Assembly: GCA_002914845.1 (NCBI GenBank)
Contig: JXTC01000004.1
Coordinates: 1,884,427-1,948,426, forward strand
Length of the DNA: 64,000 nucleotides
Origin: Trema orientale
Lineage: Eukaryota > Streptophyta > Magnoliopsida > Rosales > Cannabaceae
Direction: 5' to 3'
In this document: positions 49,678 through 60,940 of the stretch, piece by piece
How the letters are laid out: every line of letters starts with the position of its first letter
Position numbering within the stretch: the first letter of the stretch is position 1
Notes under the pieces: generated by a model
The model's database searches: none
What the model was told of the DNA's origin: nothing
What the model saw: the letters and a program-made list of their open reading frames with translations, nothing else
Translations under genes and position numbers: made by a program

Positions 49678-49959
49678 CACTGAGCTTTCAAAACCAAAGG
49701 CTTTGGCTTGAGCTTATGCGGGGACCAAATGAAGCAAAACCCAAATCCTAAAGCTCAAGAGAGAGTCTCTCTCTTATAATAAATTAAGATATACAATGCT
49801 AAAGTAGATAAAATAGAGATATATTCAGAGTTGAAGGGTGAATGCCAGATTTCCCTTGTTTTGTCGTAAAGCTCTATGACTTTGCATGAAGAACGAATCT
49901 GTAAGCCATAGAAGTAGTGGAGAAAGACTAAAGCAGAAAACTTTGTCATGAAAAAGGTG

Positions 49960-50079
49960 TGTCGTTTGGACTCTAGTATCCCGTCGTTTCATGGAAGACG
50001 GAGCTTTTGAGGTTAGGTCACGTGCAAGTGAAAGAATTGTGCTTTGGGAAACTTATGTGCAGTATTAAAGTCCCGCCAA
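49960..50079. promoter_or_regulatory. Upstream motifs of gene 9: TGTCGTTT and TCCCGCCAA
   Basis: TGTCGTTT at 49960-49967 and TCCCGCCAA at 50071-50079, about 280-400 bases upstream of the start codon. The context ttgtgcttt...acttatgtgcag matches the gene 7 upstream region. Confidence 0.4.
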
Positions 50080-50099
50080 CTCCAATGGTCAAGCTGATG

Positions 50100-50545
50100 A
50101 AGCTTAGCGGCTGTGAGACGCAAGTCTTGTCTTTTGTCTGTCATGGTGGGTCATGTCTTACGACCCTCAAATCTTTTATTCTTTGTACTATTTGTTCTCG
50201 GCATGTCCGTGAGAAGAGGAGTAGGGTATAGTAACGTCATTTTCAACAGCCAGCCTGGTCGGAGCCTGGTCGGTTGGTTAATGGTTGTGCTACTTGCTTC
50301 TCCCTTACGCATTAATTTCTCACTCACCAGATAAGTTTCCGTCAACGTCGGCTTATTCGTGGGTAGAGGGACTCCATTTTCCACTTCTGACAGACTTGAC
50401 TGACACTACACAGCATGGCATGCTTACTCAGATCAGGAAAACATAGAGTGCTACCTCTACAAGTGCGTGCTATCAGTATGTGGTCCTACCCACTCTTTAT
50501 TGTCGGCCCCACACAATATAATACGAGTAACACTAGGTACAAAAC
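50100..50545. other. Gene-free interval between gene 9 promoter and Copia element
   Basis: No domain-bearing frame. A short direct repeat (gcctggtcgga/gcctggtcggt) is at about 50254-50274. The last bases before the retrotransposon, aaaac, differ by one from aacac on its other side. Confidence 0.35.
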
Positions 50546-50955
50546 TGTAAAGAATTAATGAACGATAATCGATAAAAAAATGAAAACAAGAACACACAGA
50601 TTTAAGTGGAAAACCTTAATCGAAAAAAATCACTGATAGAGGAGAAAATTTCACTATATCGAAAATAAGGTACAGAAGGTAGAACGTTATACGGCAAAGC
50701 CAAAAATATATAGAATCCCCAAAGTCCTAAAATACATGTATACGGACGAAAACGGCCCAATAAAACAGGTCCATACCAAGGGGGCGGAGCCCCCGCACCC
50801 CCAACGAGATCTGTGGTGAAAGCGGAGGGATCAGGCCCGATCCCTCCGCTTTCACCACAGATCTCAAAATTTCTTCCAATTACAAAATTACCACATATGT
50901 CGTACCGCGAAGCTTTCGGCTGCGACAAACAGAATTCGAGTCACGAACTCTAACA
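50546..50955 (-). repeat. 3' LTR of the Copia element
   Basis: 410 bp. It holds a perfect 27-bp inverted repeat (50806-50832 and 50839-50865, 6-base loop aggccc) and a second short hairpin gggggcggagccccc. Confidence 0.88.
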
Positions 50956-51046
50956 ATCTCCACCTTGACACGAATTCCAATTAAGGAATGACTCCAATCT
51001 TCGACAAAAAATATATTCTCCACCTCTTTCATAAAGAAGGCAAAAC

Positions 51047-52731
51047 TCAGCAAGTAACACCAACTAAGTCTAAGCAATGCTTAAACTTATCTCCAGGAAG
51101 TGTCTTGGTCATCATATCAGCAGGATTATCATGAGTACTAATTTTGCTCACAACTATATCACCTCGAGCAATAGTATCACGGACAAAATGATACCGCACA
51201 TCAATATGCTTAGTCCTCTCATGAAACATCTGATCTTTTGTGAGAAAAATAGTACTCTGACTGTCACAAAAGACTGTAGTCATCCGTAAGTCTTCACTGA
51301 GTTCATTAAATAGTCCCTTCAACCAAATAGCTTCCTTACACGCTTCAGTAATAGCCATATATTCAGCCTCAGTAGTAGACAATGCAACTGTAGTCTGTAA
51401 GGTAGCTTTCCAACTGATAGCACAACCACCAATGGTGAAAACATACCCAGTGAGAGATCTTCTCTTATCAAGATCTCCAGCAAAATCAGAATCAACATAT
51501 CCAACGGCTCCACTTCTAGTTCTCCCAAATTGCAAACGAGCATCAGTAGAGCCACGTAAATATCTGAAAATCCACTGAACTGTTTTCCAATGTTCTTTAC
51601 CAGGATTCGCCATGTATCTACTAACAGTGCTGACTGCATATGACAAATCTGGACGAGAACAAACCATAGCATACATGAGAGATCCCACTACACTAGAATA
51701 TGGAACTCGAGACATATAATCAATCTCGTCATCTGATTGAAGCAGATGAAAGTCTAAAATGAGCCGCTAATAGAGTGCTGACAGGTTTATCATTTTGCAT
51801 ATTAAATCTGTATAGAACTTTCTCAATGTACCATTTTTGACTTAGGCACAATTTACCTGCCTTTCTATCTCTCAGAATCTCCATTCCAAGTATCTTCTTT
51901 GCTGCTCCCAAATCTTTCATCTCAAACTCCTTATTAAGCTGGTTTTTGACCTTTCTAATCTCTTCTTTATCCTTAGCTGCTATCAACATATCATCGACAT
52001 ATAAGAGTAGATACACAAAAGACCCATCAGTAGTCTTCTTAAAGTAGATACAACTGTCATAGCTACTTCTCTTGAAATAATGAGTGGTCACAAATGAGTC
52101 AAATCTCTTATACCATTGTCTGGATGACTGTTTCAGGCCATACAGAGATTTCTTCAATAAGCACACATAGTCCTCCTTTCCAGAGTCTACAAAACTCTCT
52201 GGCTGTTCTATGTAGATGTCTTCTTCAAGTTCTCCATGTAATAATGTTGTCTTCACATCTAACTGTTCAAGCTGAAGATCATGCATAGCCACAATCCCAA
52301 GCAAAGCTCGAATTGAACTATGTTTTACAACTGGAAAAAACACATCTGTAAAGTCTACGCCTGGAACCTGACTGTAGCCCTTTGCAACTAGCCTTGCTTT
52401 ATACCGAGCTTCTTCAATTCCTAATGTTCCTTCTTTCCTTTTGTAGACCCATTTGCAGCGAACAGCTTTCTTATCTTCAGGTAGTTTCACCAAGTCCCAT
52501 GTGCCATTCTTATGAAGTGATTCCATCTCCTCTTGCATGGCAATCATCCATTTTCCAGAGTCGTCACAACTAACTGCCTCCGTATAGGTAGAAGGTTCTT
52601 TACTACAGTCAATACCTTCAACCACATTCAAAGCATAGGCAACCAGATCGGCCTCAGCATATCTCTGTGGAGGTCTAATGTCTCTTCTAGGCCTGTCCTT
52701 AGTAATAGAATATTGAGGTGATGCTAGAGCA
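51047..52731 (-). pseudogene. Copia reverse transcriptase and RNase H
   Basis: From about 52731 the frame reads PALASPQYSITKDRPRRDIR into the RT domain: WMIAMQEEMESLHKNGTW, CKWVYKRKEGT, QLDVKTTLLHGELEEDIYI, and the catalytic YVDDM. A frameshift at about 51735-51745 separates it from the RNase H part ([51 protein letters not shown]). Confidence 0.87.
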
Positions 52732-53370
52732 GGCAGGGAAACAAATTAAACGTCTCCACACTGATAATGGTCTGGAGTATTATTCTGATGAGTTTAATAT
52801 TTTTTGCAAGTCAGAAGGAATCGTGAGGCACTTAACAGTTCGCGTACTCCGCAACAAAACGGTGTGGCAGAGCATATGAATAGGACTTTGATGGAGAGAG
52901 TGCGTTACATGCTCTCCAATGCTCATTTACCAAAGTCTTTTTGGGCAGAAGCTGCTTCTACAGCCTATTTTCTGATTAATCGATCTCCCTCAACTGCTAT
53001 TGAGAAAAAGACTCTAGAAGAGGTATGGTCTGGTACTCCTGCTAATTATTCTGATCTGAAGATATTTGGATGTCCTGCCTATGCTCATGTTGATAATGGA
53101 AAATTGGAACCAAGATCTATGAAGTGCATTTTTCTAGGCTATAAGGCTGGTGTTAAAAGATATAAGCTATATTGTCCAAAAATCCAGAAGATTCTAATGA
53201 GTAGAGATGTTATTTTTGATGAATCTGCTATGCTTCGTGATTTGCCTATTAGAGATTCTAGTAGTAAATATCAGCAGAAATCAAACACTCAGGTGGAGCT
53301 TGAGATCGGGTTAGAATCTACACCAGTTTCTACATCTCAGTCAGGTTCATCTACATCACCATCATCACCA
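52724..53370 (+). pseudogene. Copia integrase C-terminal half, inverted inside the element
   Basis: On the plus strand, opposite to the rest of the element. It carries the second catalytic aspartate (HTDNGLEYYSDEF) and the catalytic glutamate (RTPQQNGVAEHMNRT), then FLGYKAGVKRYKLY and VIFDESAML. One base is missing at about 52838-52842 between RHLTVR and TPQQNG, giving a frameshift. Its ends sit at ggtgatg (52717-52723) and catcacc (53354-53360 and 53363-53369), an inverted 7-mer pair. Plus-strand reading beyond about 53370 is antisense of the minus-strand integrase. Confidence 0.87.
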
Positions 53371-54227
53371 ATCTCGATCATAGTCTTCCACTCCTTGAAT
53401 GTAGGTAACATATCATTCTTCTGCTTCAAGAAGAACACCCAAAGCTTTCTGGAGAAATCATCGATGATCGTCAGCAAATATCTAGCACCTCGTTTAGAAG
53501 GTACTTTAGATGGTCTCCAGAGATCAGAATGAATATAATCAAGTGTTCCCCTTGTGTTGTGGATACCTTTTGTAAATCTGACTCTCTTCTGCTTCCCAAA
53601 AATGCAGTGCTCACAGAATTTTAGTTTACTAGTACTCTGCCCATCAAGAAGTCCTCTTTTGCTCAATTCAGCCATGCCATTCTCACTCATATGCCCAAGA
53701 TGCATATGCCAAAGTCTAGTGACTTCCTCATCTGACAGCGAAAGAGTAGAGACAGCTGCTTCACCGATAACTGTAGAACCCAACAAGATATATAATTCAG
53801 TAGATCTTTTCTGTCCCTTCATCACAACAAGAGATCCTCTGGAAACCTTCAAAACTCCACCTTCACCAGTGTACTTATACCTTTTTGAATCGAGAGTACT
53901 CAAAGAAATCAGATTTCTCTTTAGATCTGGAACATGTCTCACGCCACCGAAAGTCCTGACAACTCCATCAAACATCTTAATTTTGACTGTTCCAATACCA
54001 ATAACTTTACAAGGCGTATTATTTCCCATCAACACAGTACCTTTGGATATTATTTCATATGTTGAAAACTAGTCCCTGTTAGGACACATATGAAACGTAC
54101 AACCTGAATCAAGAATCCAGTCATCACATGGTTTGGAGTCGCCATCAGAAACAACTAAGAGTTCTCCATCACTGATATTATCTTCGGCAACACTGGCTTC
54201 ACCGGTATTTTCAATTTGTTTTCCCTT
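53360..54227 (-). pseudogene. Copia protease and N-terminal half of integrase
   Basis: Protease active-site segment WILDSGCTFHMCPNRD (about 54071-54121), followed by a stop at 54069-54071 where a tryptophan is expected. Integrase starts with its zinc-binding part HMHLGHMSENG ... FCEHCIFGK and reaches the first catalytic aspartate in HSDLW. It breaks off after FKEWKTMIE, where the inverted segment begins. Confidence 0.82.
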
Positions 54228-54989
54228 CTAATTAGGAGCAGCCTTCTTATTCTTGTTCTGAAGCTTATAGCATTCAAATTTGATGTGGTCCTTTTTCTTG
54301 CAGTAGTTGCAAGTTTTACTTTTATTTCTAGATTTTGATATGCCTCTATTATCACTCCCAGAATTCCTCTCCTGCATTCTTCCTCTAGCAACGAGACCCT
54401 CTGTCTGAGTCTCAGTCCCTGTAACAATCTGATCCATCTTTTTCTTAGAGAGCAGAGAATCATAAACAACGCTCAAAGTAAGGGATTCACGACTACACAA
54501 AATAGTGTCCCTAAAAGGCGTATGTGAAGAGGGCAACGAACATAGTAAAATCAACGCTAAATCCTCAGACTCGTATTTAACCTCCAATGCTTCCAGATCA
54601 GAAACAATTTCCTTAAATACGTTTATGTGCTCTTCTAGAGACGTACCTTCCATCATACGATGAGAATACAGTCGCTGCTTCTGATGCAGCTTGTTGGTTA
54701 GACTTTTCGTCATGCACAGCTGCTCTAATTTTAACCACAAAGCAGCGGCAGTTTTCTCCTTCAGAACGTCCTGTAAAATCTGATTCGATAGATGCAGTTG
54801 AATCTGAGATAGGACTTTTCGATTCCTACGCTGCTTCTCCTCCATTGATAATGATGAGGGCATCGCATTGATCCCTACCAGTGCATCATCCAAATCCAAC
54901 TGCGCGAGCACAGCCCGCATCTTAACCTGCCATAGTGAAAATCTGGTGCTACGATCCAAAAGCGGAATATCATATTTCATGGTTACCAT
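54228..54989 (-). pseudogene. Copia gag (capsid and zinc knuckle)
   Basis: Starts MVTMKYDIPLLDRSTRFSLW, typical of copia gag. It continues with WLKLEQLCMTKSLTNKL, LILLCSLPSSH and a CCHC zinc knuckle CNYCKKKDHIKFEC. The frame closes at a TAG (54228-54230) where copia elements usually read on into protease. The open frame extends upstream to 55079, but MVTMKY at 54989 lies just after the primer-binding site and is the likelier start. Confidence 0.85.
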
Positions 54990-55029
54990 TATCGTAACCA
55001 AACCTGGACTGAAAGCTCTGATACCAGTT

Positions 55030-55446
55030 TGTAAAGAATTAATGAACGATAATCGACAAAAGAATGAAAACAAGAACACACAGATTTAAGTGGAAAACCC
55101 TAATCAGAAAAAATCACTGGCAGAGGAGGAAATTTCACGATGTCGAAAATAAGGTACAGAAGGTAGAGCATTACACGGCCAAGCCAAAAATATATAGAAT
55201 CCCCAAAACCCTAAAATACATGTGTACGGACGAAAACGGCCCAACAAAACAAGTCCATACCGCGGGAGCTTCGCCCCCGCACCCCCAACGAGATTAGTGG
55301 TGGGCTCCGGGATCGAGCCTATCGGCCCGATCCCTCCGCTTCCACCACAGATCTCAAAATTTCTTCCAATTATAAAATTGTCACATATGTCGCACCGTGA
55401 AGCTTTCGGGCTGTGACAAACAGAATTCGGGTCACGAACTCTAACA
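55030..55446 (-). repeat. 5' LTR of the Copia element
   Basis: 417 bp with TG...CA ends on the element strand and the primer-binding site just inside. Compared with the 3' LTR it has an extra ctatcggc-type segment near 55318-55326 and lacks the perfect palindrome seen there. Confidence 0.88.
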
Positions 55447-57086
55447 AACACTAATTTATACAAAAAACTTATACTATATAAGTTGGCATTCATATCAATT
55501 ACTAAATTTTGAATGGTGTGATCGACTCATAGATAAAATAGTAATTTTATTAGATATCACATCATTAATGTAATTTTTTGGTATAACTTTTTGGTGTCTC
55601 AGTCATTATTCATATAATATAATACAGAGGCTTTTCACAATTCAATGATGCAGAATTCTCCCACTCTTCTCTGTCTCTGAAGACTCGTGGACATACGTGG
55701 CATTTTGAGACCATCTTCTCCCCCAAGGCCCACTAACTACCCCATTCATCAAGGAGTCCAAGGAGGGGTAGGTGGCATAACACCCAACCCACCCTCCACT
55801 CGGAGAACCCGCAAGCTGCTTGTGTCTTTCCTTCTTAATGCTACTTGACCCCTTTATTAATGCTAAACAGGCGAGGAATAGGCCCCAGGCAGGGCCTCCT
55901 CGCTGGACCAATGAAGATCTTGGCAGTTAATTGCTGAGCTCCTGGCAAATAAGGACATCCGGGATATTAATATGGCCGATTTTCTACGCAATTCGAAAAT
56001 GATACGAAATAAATAGATTTAGGTGATTTATTTAGGTTTTAGGTCAATTTTAGATTGAAACTTATAATTTGTATAATAAACGGACGAATTTTAGATCAAT
56101 CCGCGAATTTCGAAAGTAATACGCGTAATTCGTATAACTAATCGTGTCATTTGTGTGTTAACATATAAAACGACCCATTTAGTTATTCTTTTTTTATGGG
56201 ACACAATTGTCTCACGCTCACACAATAGAGATAACACAAGTCTCTAAAAATTAAAGAATAATGCTAAGTATCTCAAAATTTATACAAAAGTTTTAATACC
56301 AATACATGTGGCATATGAATTAGCATCATTCAATTGGCAAATATAATTAATTTATTCATAGTAAATTCTAATATATCAATTGAATAATAACAACTTATAT
56401 ATCACATGTATTGTTCTTAAAAATTTGATAACAATCTTAATACAACTAACATCGTCCAAAATTAAAACCCAAAAAATGACTTAAGCCTAAACGTCTTATT
56501 CTATTCTCTCAAGATCTCAGCTGCGCCGCCACTAGAATGGCACAACCTTGGTACTCTCTTTCAAGCTATCAATTGCGCTCTCCAAAAGCAGCCACGATCC
56601 ACAAGTAAAAGATTAAGCAATTTGTGTCTCTCACTATCAAATCTCTCGTGCACATATCCAAAGCAAAAAAAAGTAATATAATTGGTTGTACGAGCCTAAC
56701 TGCAGTTTAAAGACAAGAGTTCTTTGTTTTATATAATACTATAATGGTTGTATGTTCAATTGAATTTTGTATTTCCTTAATTCTTTCTAGTTTTAGCGTT
56801 GTCGTACACAAAGCTATATAATATCCAGAGCAAAATAAAAAACTATATAATAAGTAAAGACAAGAGTTCTTTGTTTTATATAATGCTATAATATTTGTAT
56901 GTTCAATTGAATTTTATATTTACTTTGATTCCTAATAGCTTTAGCTTCTTTTTCTTCAATTGAATTTTATGTTTCCTTCTAACTTTATCTTTTGTCTTCT
57001 TCTTGAAATTCACATATTTGAAGCATGAAATAAGCATTCTTTTGTTTAATGCTAGTTCTTGATCTTTTAATTAAGTTTATATATGT
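55447..57086. other. Gene-free interval
   Basis: No recognised gene. About 55650-55930 is a more GC-rich patch (cccaccctccactcgg, ccccaggcagggcctcctcg) with an 89-codon minus-strand frame without recognisable domain, possibly an LTR piece. From 55950 the sequence is AT-rich. A near-repeat gacaagagttctttgttttatataat occurs at about 56713 and 56863. Confidence 0.35.
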
Positions 57087-59180
57087 GAAACGTAGATGGA
57101 TATGTTGAAGGATTTAAAGTAAAACTTAAGCCTAGTACAGATGTGCTTAATGAACAAGTAGACAATGATATTGAGACGATGGCATCTATGGAAGGTAGTT
57201 TAGAACCTGTGGATGGTAAAGATAAATGTAAAAGAAGACTTACTTCTGAAGTTTGGAAATATTTTGATATACTCCCATTATATTAAAATTTGAAACAAAG
57301 AGCTAAATGCATATAGTGTGGTGCAATATATCTTTGTGATATTAGATATGGGATTGGAAATTTAAGGGGTCACTTACTAGTGAAATGAGAGATACAAGTG
57401 ATGTTGGCCAGTTATTCATATCACAAGAAAAATGAGCTATAGCATTAAGTTCTAAGAAATTTGATCCGGAACACTTTAGAGAGTTAATAACTCCTGCAGT
57501 TGTCTTGCATGATCTTCCTTTTTCTTTTGTTAAGTATGAAGGCATTAGGGAAGTATTTCAATATTTACATCCTGACTTATAGTTGGTATATAGAAATACT
57601 ATGAAAGCAGATCTTCTTAAACTTTACCAACGAGAAAGAGTAAGATTGGAATCGTTGTTGGAAATGATTCTGGGAAGGATTAGTTTGACATCTGATTTAT
57701 GGACTTCTCTTGTCACAGATGGATACATCACCTCAACTGCTCATTTCATTGATAAATGTGTTCTACAAAAGAGAATATTGAGCTTTTCTTTTTTGCCACC
57801 TCCACTTAACGGTGTATCTTTGTGTGAGAAGATTTATGCTTTATTGTGTGAGTGGGGCATTGAAAATAAGATCTTCTTTATCACTTTAGATAATGCTTCT
57901 AAAATGACGTGTCTGTTGATTTATCACAAGATCAATTGAAAGCTCAGAATGCACTTCCATGCTCAGGTGAGTTTTTCCATATTCGTTGTTGTACTCATGT
58001 CTTGAATTTAGTAGTACAAAAAGGATTAAAAGATATGGATAAAGTTGTTGGGAAGATTTATGAAAGTGTAAAATATGTTACAGGATCCCAAATAAGAAAG
58101 CAAAAATTTCTTGAATGCATTAATCTTGTGGGACTTGATGCTAAAAGAGGTTTGAGACAAGATGTGCCAACACGATGGAATTTTACTTTTCTTATGCTTG
58201 ATAGTGCCTTTGTATTATCGTCGTATTTTCTGTCATTTAGATTTGAGTGACTCAAATTACAAACATTGTACTTATTCGTTTGAGTTGGAAAGTGGAGAAA
58301 ATTAGTGAATTTTTAGGTGAATTATAAAATATCACTTGTGTCTTTTTTGGAACGCATAGTGCTTTTGTATTATCGTCGTATTTTCTGTCATTTAGATTTG
58401 AGTGACTCAAATTACAAACATTGTCCTTATTTGTTTGAGTTGGAAAGGTGGAGAAAATTAGTGAATTTTTAGGTGGATTATATAATATCACTTGTGTCTT
58501 TTTTGCAACGCATTATCCCACATCAAATTTGTATTTTCTAGTAGTTTATGCTTGTTAGATAACCTTAAAATAGTGTTAGAAAAGTGACGATGTGTACTTG
58601 TCTACTATGGAAAATGGGATGTCTGAAAAGTATTAGAAGGCCTTTAGTATTATTTTTGCTATAGCAGTCGTCTTGATCCTCGGTATAAGTTGTGTTTTGT
58701 TGATTATGCTTATGAGAAGCTCTATAAAAAAGAAAATTCACCTCAATATTTGTTGGTTAAGGAGAAATTGGAATGGTTGTTTAGTGAGTACGCCAAAAAA
58801 ATAAAAGAAAAAGCCTTCAACTTCTACACCAACAAATCCAACTAAGGATTTCAATGCCATGGTGCCAGACTCAAGTGGAATATCTTTTCCAAAAGCAAAC
58901 CACGACCACCATGAAGGTAATATATCATTTGAATCTTAGTTCACAATTATGAGTCTTTATATTAATTAATTTTTCCTCTAATATTTTGTTTTATTGTTGT
59001 GGTTGTAGGAGTTTAAGGTGGTTCAAAATCAACAACAACCTATGAAGCAAAAAACACAATTAGAGCTTTATTTGGATGAACTAAGGATTGATACTGAGGT
59101 TGAACTCGATATTCTTGAATATTGGGAAAGGAAATCAATTTTGTCACCCTGAGCTGGCATCTATTACCCCTCTGAGAGGG
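57087..59180 (+). pseudogene. Decayed hAT transposase gene (BED finger, RNase H-like, hAT C-terminal)
   Basis: Translation in several frames gives a hAT transposase of the plant RICESLEEPER/DAYSLEEPER-like kind: SEVWKYFDILP with a broken BED finger (AKCI, stop, CGAIY); the catalytic region SLTSDLWTSLVTDGYI, TAHFID, FFITLDNAS; DQLKAQNALPCSGEFFHIRC; CTHVLNLVVQKGLKDMDK; GLRQDVPTRWNFTFLMLDSA; then after the tandem repeat IILDPRYK-like (AVVLDPRYKLCFVDYAYEKL). The C-terminal dimerisation part is LELYLDELRIDTEVELDILE. Stops and frameshifts interrupt it at many places (for example 57285, 57318, 57390, 57936, 58250). No functional protein is possible. Terminal inverted repeats were not located. Confidence 0.8.
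58202..58513. repeat. 155-bp tandem duplication inside the hAT pseudogene
   Basis: The unit from tagtgcctttgtattatcgt recurs 155 bases later (58357 onward) with few changes. It covers the HLDLSDSNYKH-type segment, so this part of the transposase is present twice. Confidence 0.85.
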
Positions 59181-59375
59181 ATCATGTGCTCTGCACATGG
59201 CATTTAACAGCCATTATTGACGGAAATATTGGAAAGGACTTATGTGTTAATAAATTGTAAGATTGAGGAGTTAAATATTACAATATTTGTGGGGTTTAGA
59301 GCAGTAGTCATACTTATAATTAATTTCTCCTTGCAAATATTTGTTAATTGTATACGCATATATATTATATATATA

Positions 59376-59625
59376 GGTTCCCAATGTGATAGGTATTTTT
59401 TTTTACCTATCTATAGGTATATTTTTTTAGCTATTAGATCATAATCTAATGACTATTATAATTTGGGTAGTTGGGAAAAAAATAATAAAAATAAATACAC
59501 ATTATTTAATGTTTTTCTCTCTTCAACTTTTACCATGAAAAAACGTGCATGATCAATTTTAATTGGACAAAATAATACCTATGGATAAGTAAAAAAAATA
59601 AAAAATACTTATCGGATTGGTATCC
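59376..59625. mobile_element. MITE family 2, copy 1 (about 250 bp)
   Basis: Left end ggttcccaatgtgataggta and right end acttatcggattggtatcc are inverted. The inner palindrome aggtattttttttacct lies near the left end. It is the most diverged of four copies. Confidence 0.65.
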
Positions 59626-59643
59626 ATCTATATATATATATAT

Positions 59644-59879
59644 GGTTGCGAATCTAGTAGGTATTTTTTTTTTTTTTACCTATGTGTAGGTATTTTTTTT
59701 AGTAGTTGGATCAATCATTTAATGGTGATCTAACGGCTATAACGAAGTGCATGAAAAGACGTGCATCATTAGTGTTATTTCTCTCTCCTACTTTTTGTAA
59801 TAAAAATATGTGCATAATATTGGCCAAATTGATACTTCTGCATAGGGTAAAAAAAAAAAAACCTACTGGATTCGTGCCC
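59644..59879. mobile_element. MITE family 2, copy 2 (about 236 bp)
   Basis: Left end ggttgcgaatctagtaggta and right end acctactggattcgtgccc. The interior has gtgcatgaaaagacgtgcat and tatttctctctc, shared with copies 3 and 4. Confidence 0.75.
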
Positions 59880-60674
59880 TATATATAGGGGCTTATAGAA
59901 ATATGATCAAATTTTGAGCCCAATTTAAGTAAATATCCATTTGTCAAATGTTATAGCAAAATGTGTAATATATATGTTTATATACCAAGTGTAAAATTTT
60001 ATATACCAAGTACAAAAAATTATATATCTAGTACATTTCAGTACAGTAACTGAAATTGGTAGATAAACATATCTACCAAGTGTAAAAATATATATACCTG
60101 GACATTTAGCTATAAAATTTAAAAAATAGACAATTACTTAATCAAATTTAAAATATTGGTCATGCACCTATATATATACTTCTAGGATTTTGTGAAAAAA
60201 AAAAGGATAATTTCACCTGGAGTCTCCAACATTTCCTCGGTATATCACTTAAGTCCTTATTCTTTTTTTATTTGTTCTCCCATCAAATTGTTAATATTTT
60301 TTTTCTCTCACTTAATATTATAGATTCCTTTTGGTTATTAGTTCCCACTTAATCCCCAAGTCAGTTTAAAGCTTTCTTGTTTTTTCTTTCCATTTTATAT
60401 ATGTTCACACGTTAATATATATATATATATGGAGGAGGTTTCAATGGTTAGGTCTTCATGAGTAACCATCATTAAAATACGTGTACTAATAAATTTATTA
60501 TTTAATTTAGGGTACTACTAAGTTGACTTTCTAAAAAAAATTTATAATATCAATGCCAAATAATTATAATAAATTTTGTTGCCCAATTACCAATGTAATT
60601 AAAACCGTTAGATTTTTATCTAACGGCTAAAAAAACAGTAACCATCGATGGGTAAATATAGCAGTAATATATAT
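59880..60674. other. AT-rich interval between MITE copies
   Basis: No gene seen. It contains a repeated accaagtgtaaaa/ataccaagtacaaaa motif (about 59980-60100) and a possible further small element (about 60430-60670) with tcaatggttaggtc and taaccatcgatggg near its ends; its ends are not clear. Confidence 0.3.
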
Positions 60675-60940
60675 GGGCACCAATCCAGTAGGTATTTATA
60701 TATATATGGGCACCAATCCAGTAGGTATTTTTTTTTTTACCTATGCATAGGTATCAATTTGGCTAATAAAAAAAAAAATTCACATTTTTTTATATTAAAA
60801 AGTAAGGAAGAGAAATAGCATTAATGATACACGTCTTTTCATGCACACCATTATAACTGTTGGATCACCATTAGATGATGATCCAACGACTAAAAAAAAT
60901 ACCTACACATAGAGAAAGAAAACCTACTGGATTGGCAACC
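60675..60940. mobile_element. MITE family 2, copy 3, inverted relative to copies 2 and 4
   Basis: Starts gggcaccaatccagtaggta and ends cctactggattggcaacc, the reverse order of copy 2. Its first 33 bases are duplicated (60675-60707 and 60708-60740). The interior carries agagaaatagcattaatgat and acgtcttttcatgca on the opposite strand. Confidence 0.78.

Larger units (their letters stand above)
50546..55446 (-). mobile_element. Ty1/copia LTR retrotransposon, 4.9 kb, minus strand, rearranged and inactive
   Basis: Complete in outline. LTRs lie at 55030-55446 (5') and 50546-50955 (3'), each TGTTAGAG...TTTACA on the element strand. A primer-binding site TGGTATCAGAGC (55015-55026, matching initiator tRNA-Met usage) lies 3 bases inside the 5' LTR, and a purine tract aaggtggagat adjoins the 3' LTR. 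The order gag, protease, integrase, RT, RNase H is the copia order. The middle part (about 52724-53370) is inverted, so the second half of integrase is on the opposite strand. In-frame stops at 54228 and 54069 and frameshifts near 52840 and 51740 also disable it. The two LTRs differ at many positions, so insertion is not recent. Flanks aaaac/aacac are a possible 5-bp target duplication with one mismatch. Confidence 0.9.

Noticed and set aside
53371-53532. Plus-strand continuation of the inverted integrase frame
   Set aside because: Beyond about 53370 this is the antisense of the minus-strand integrase and only by chance open.
55642-55911. 89-codon minus-strand frame in a GC-richer patch
   Set aside because: No domain, no splice context; more like LTR or repeat sequence.
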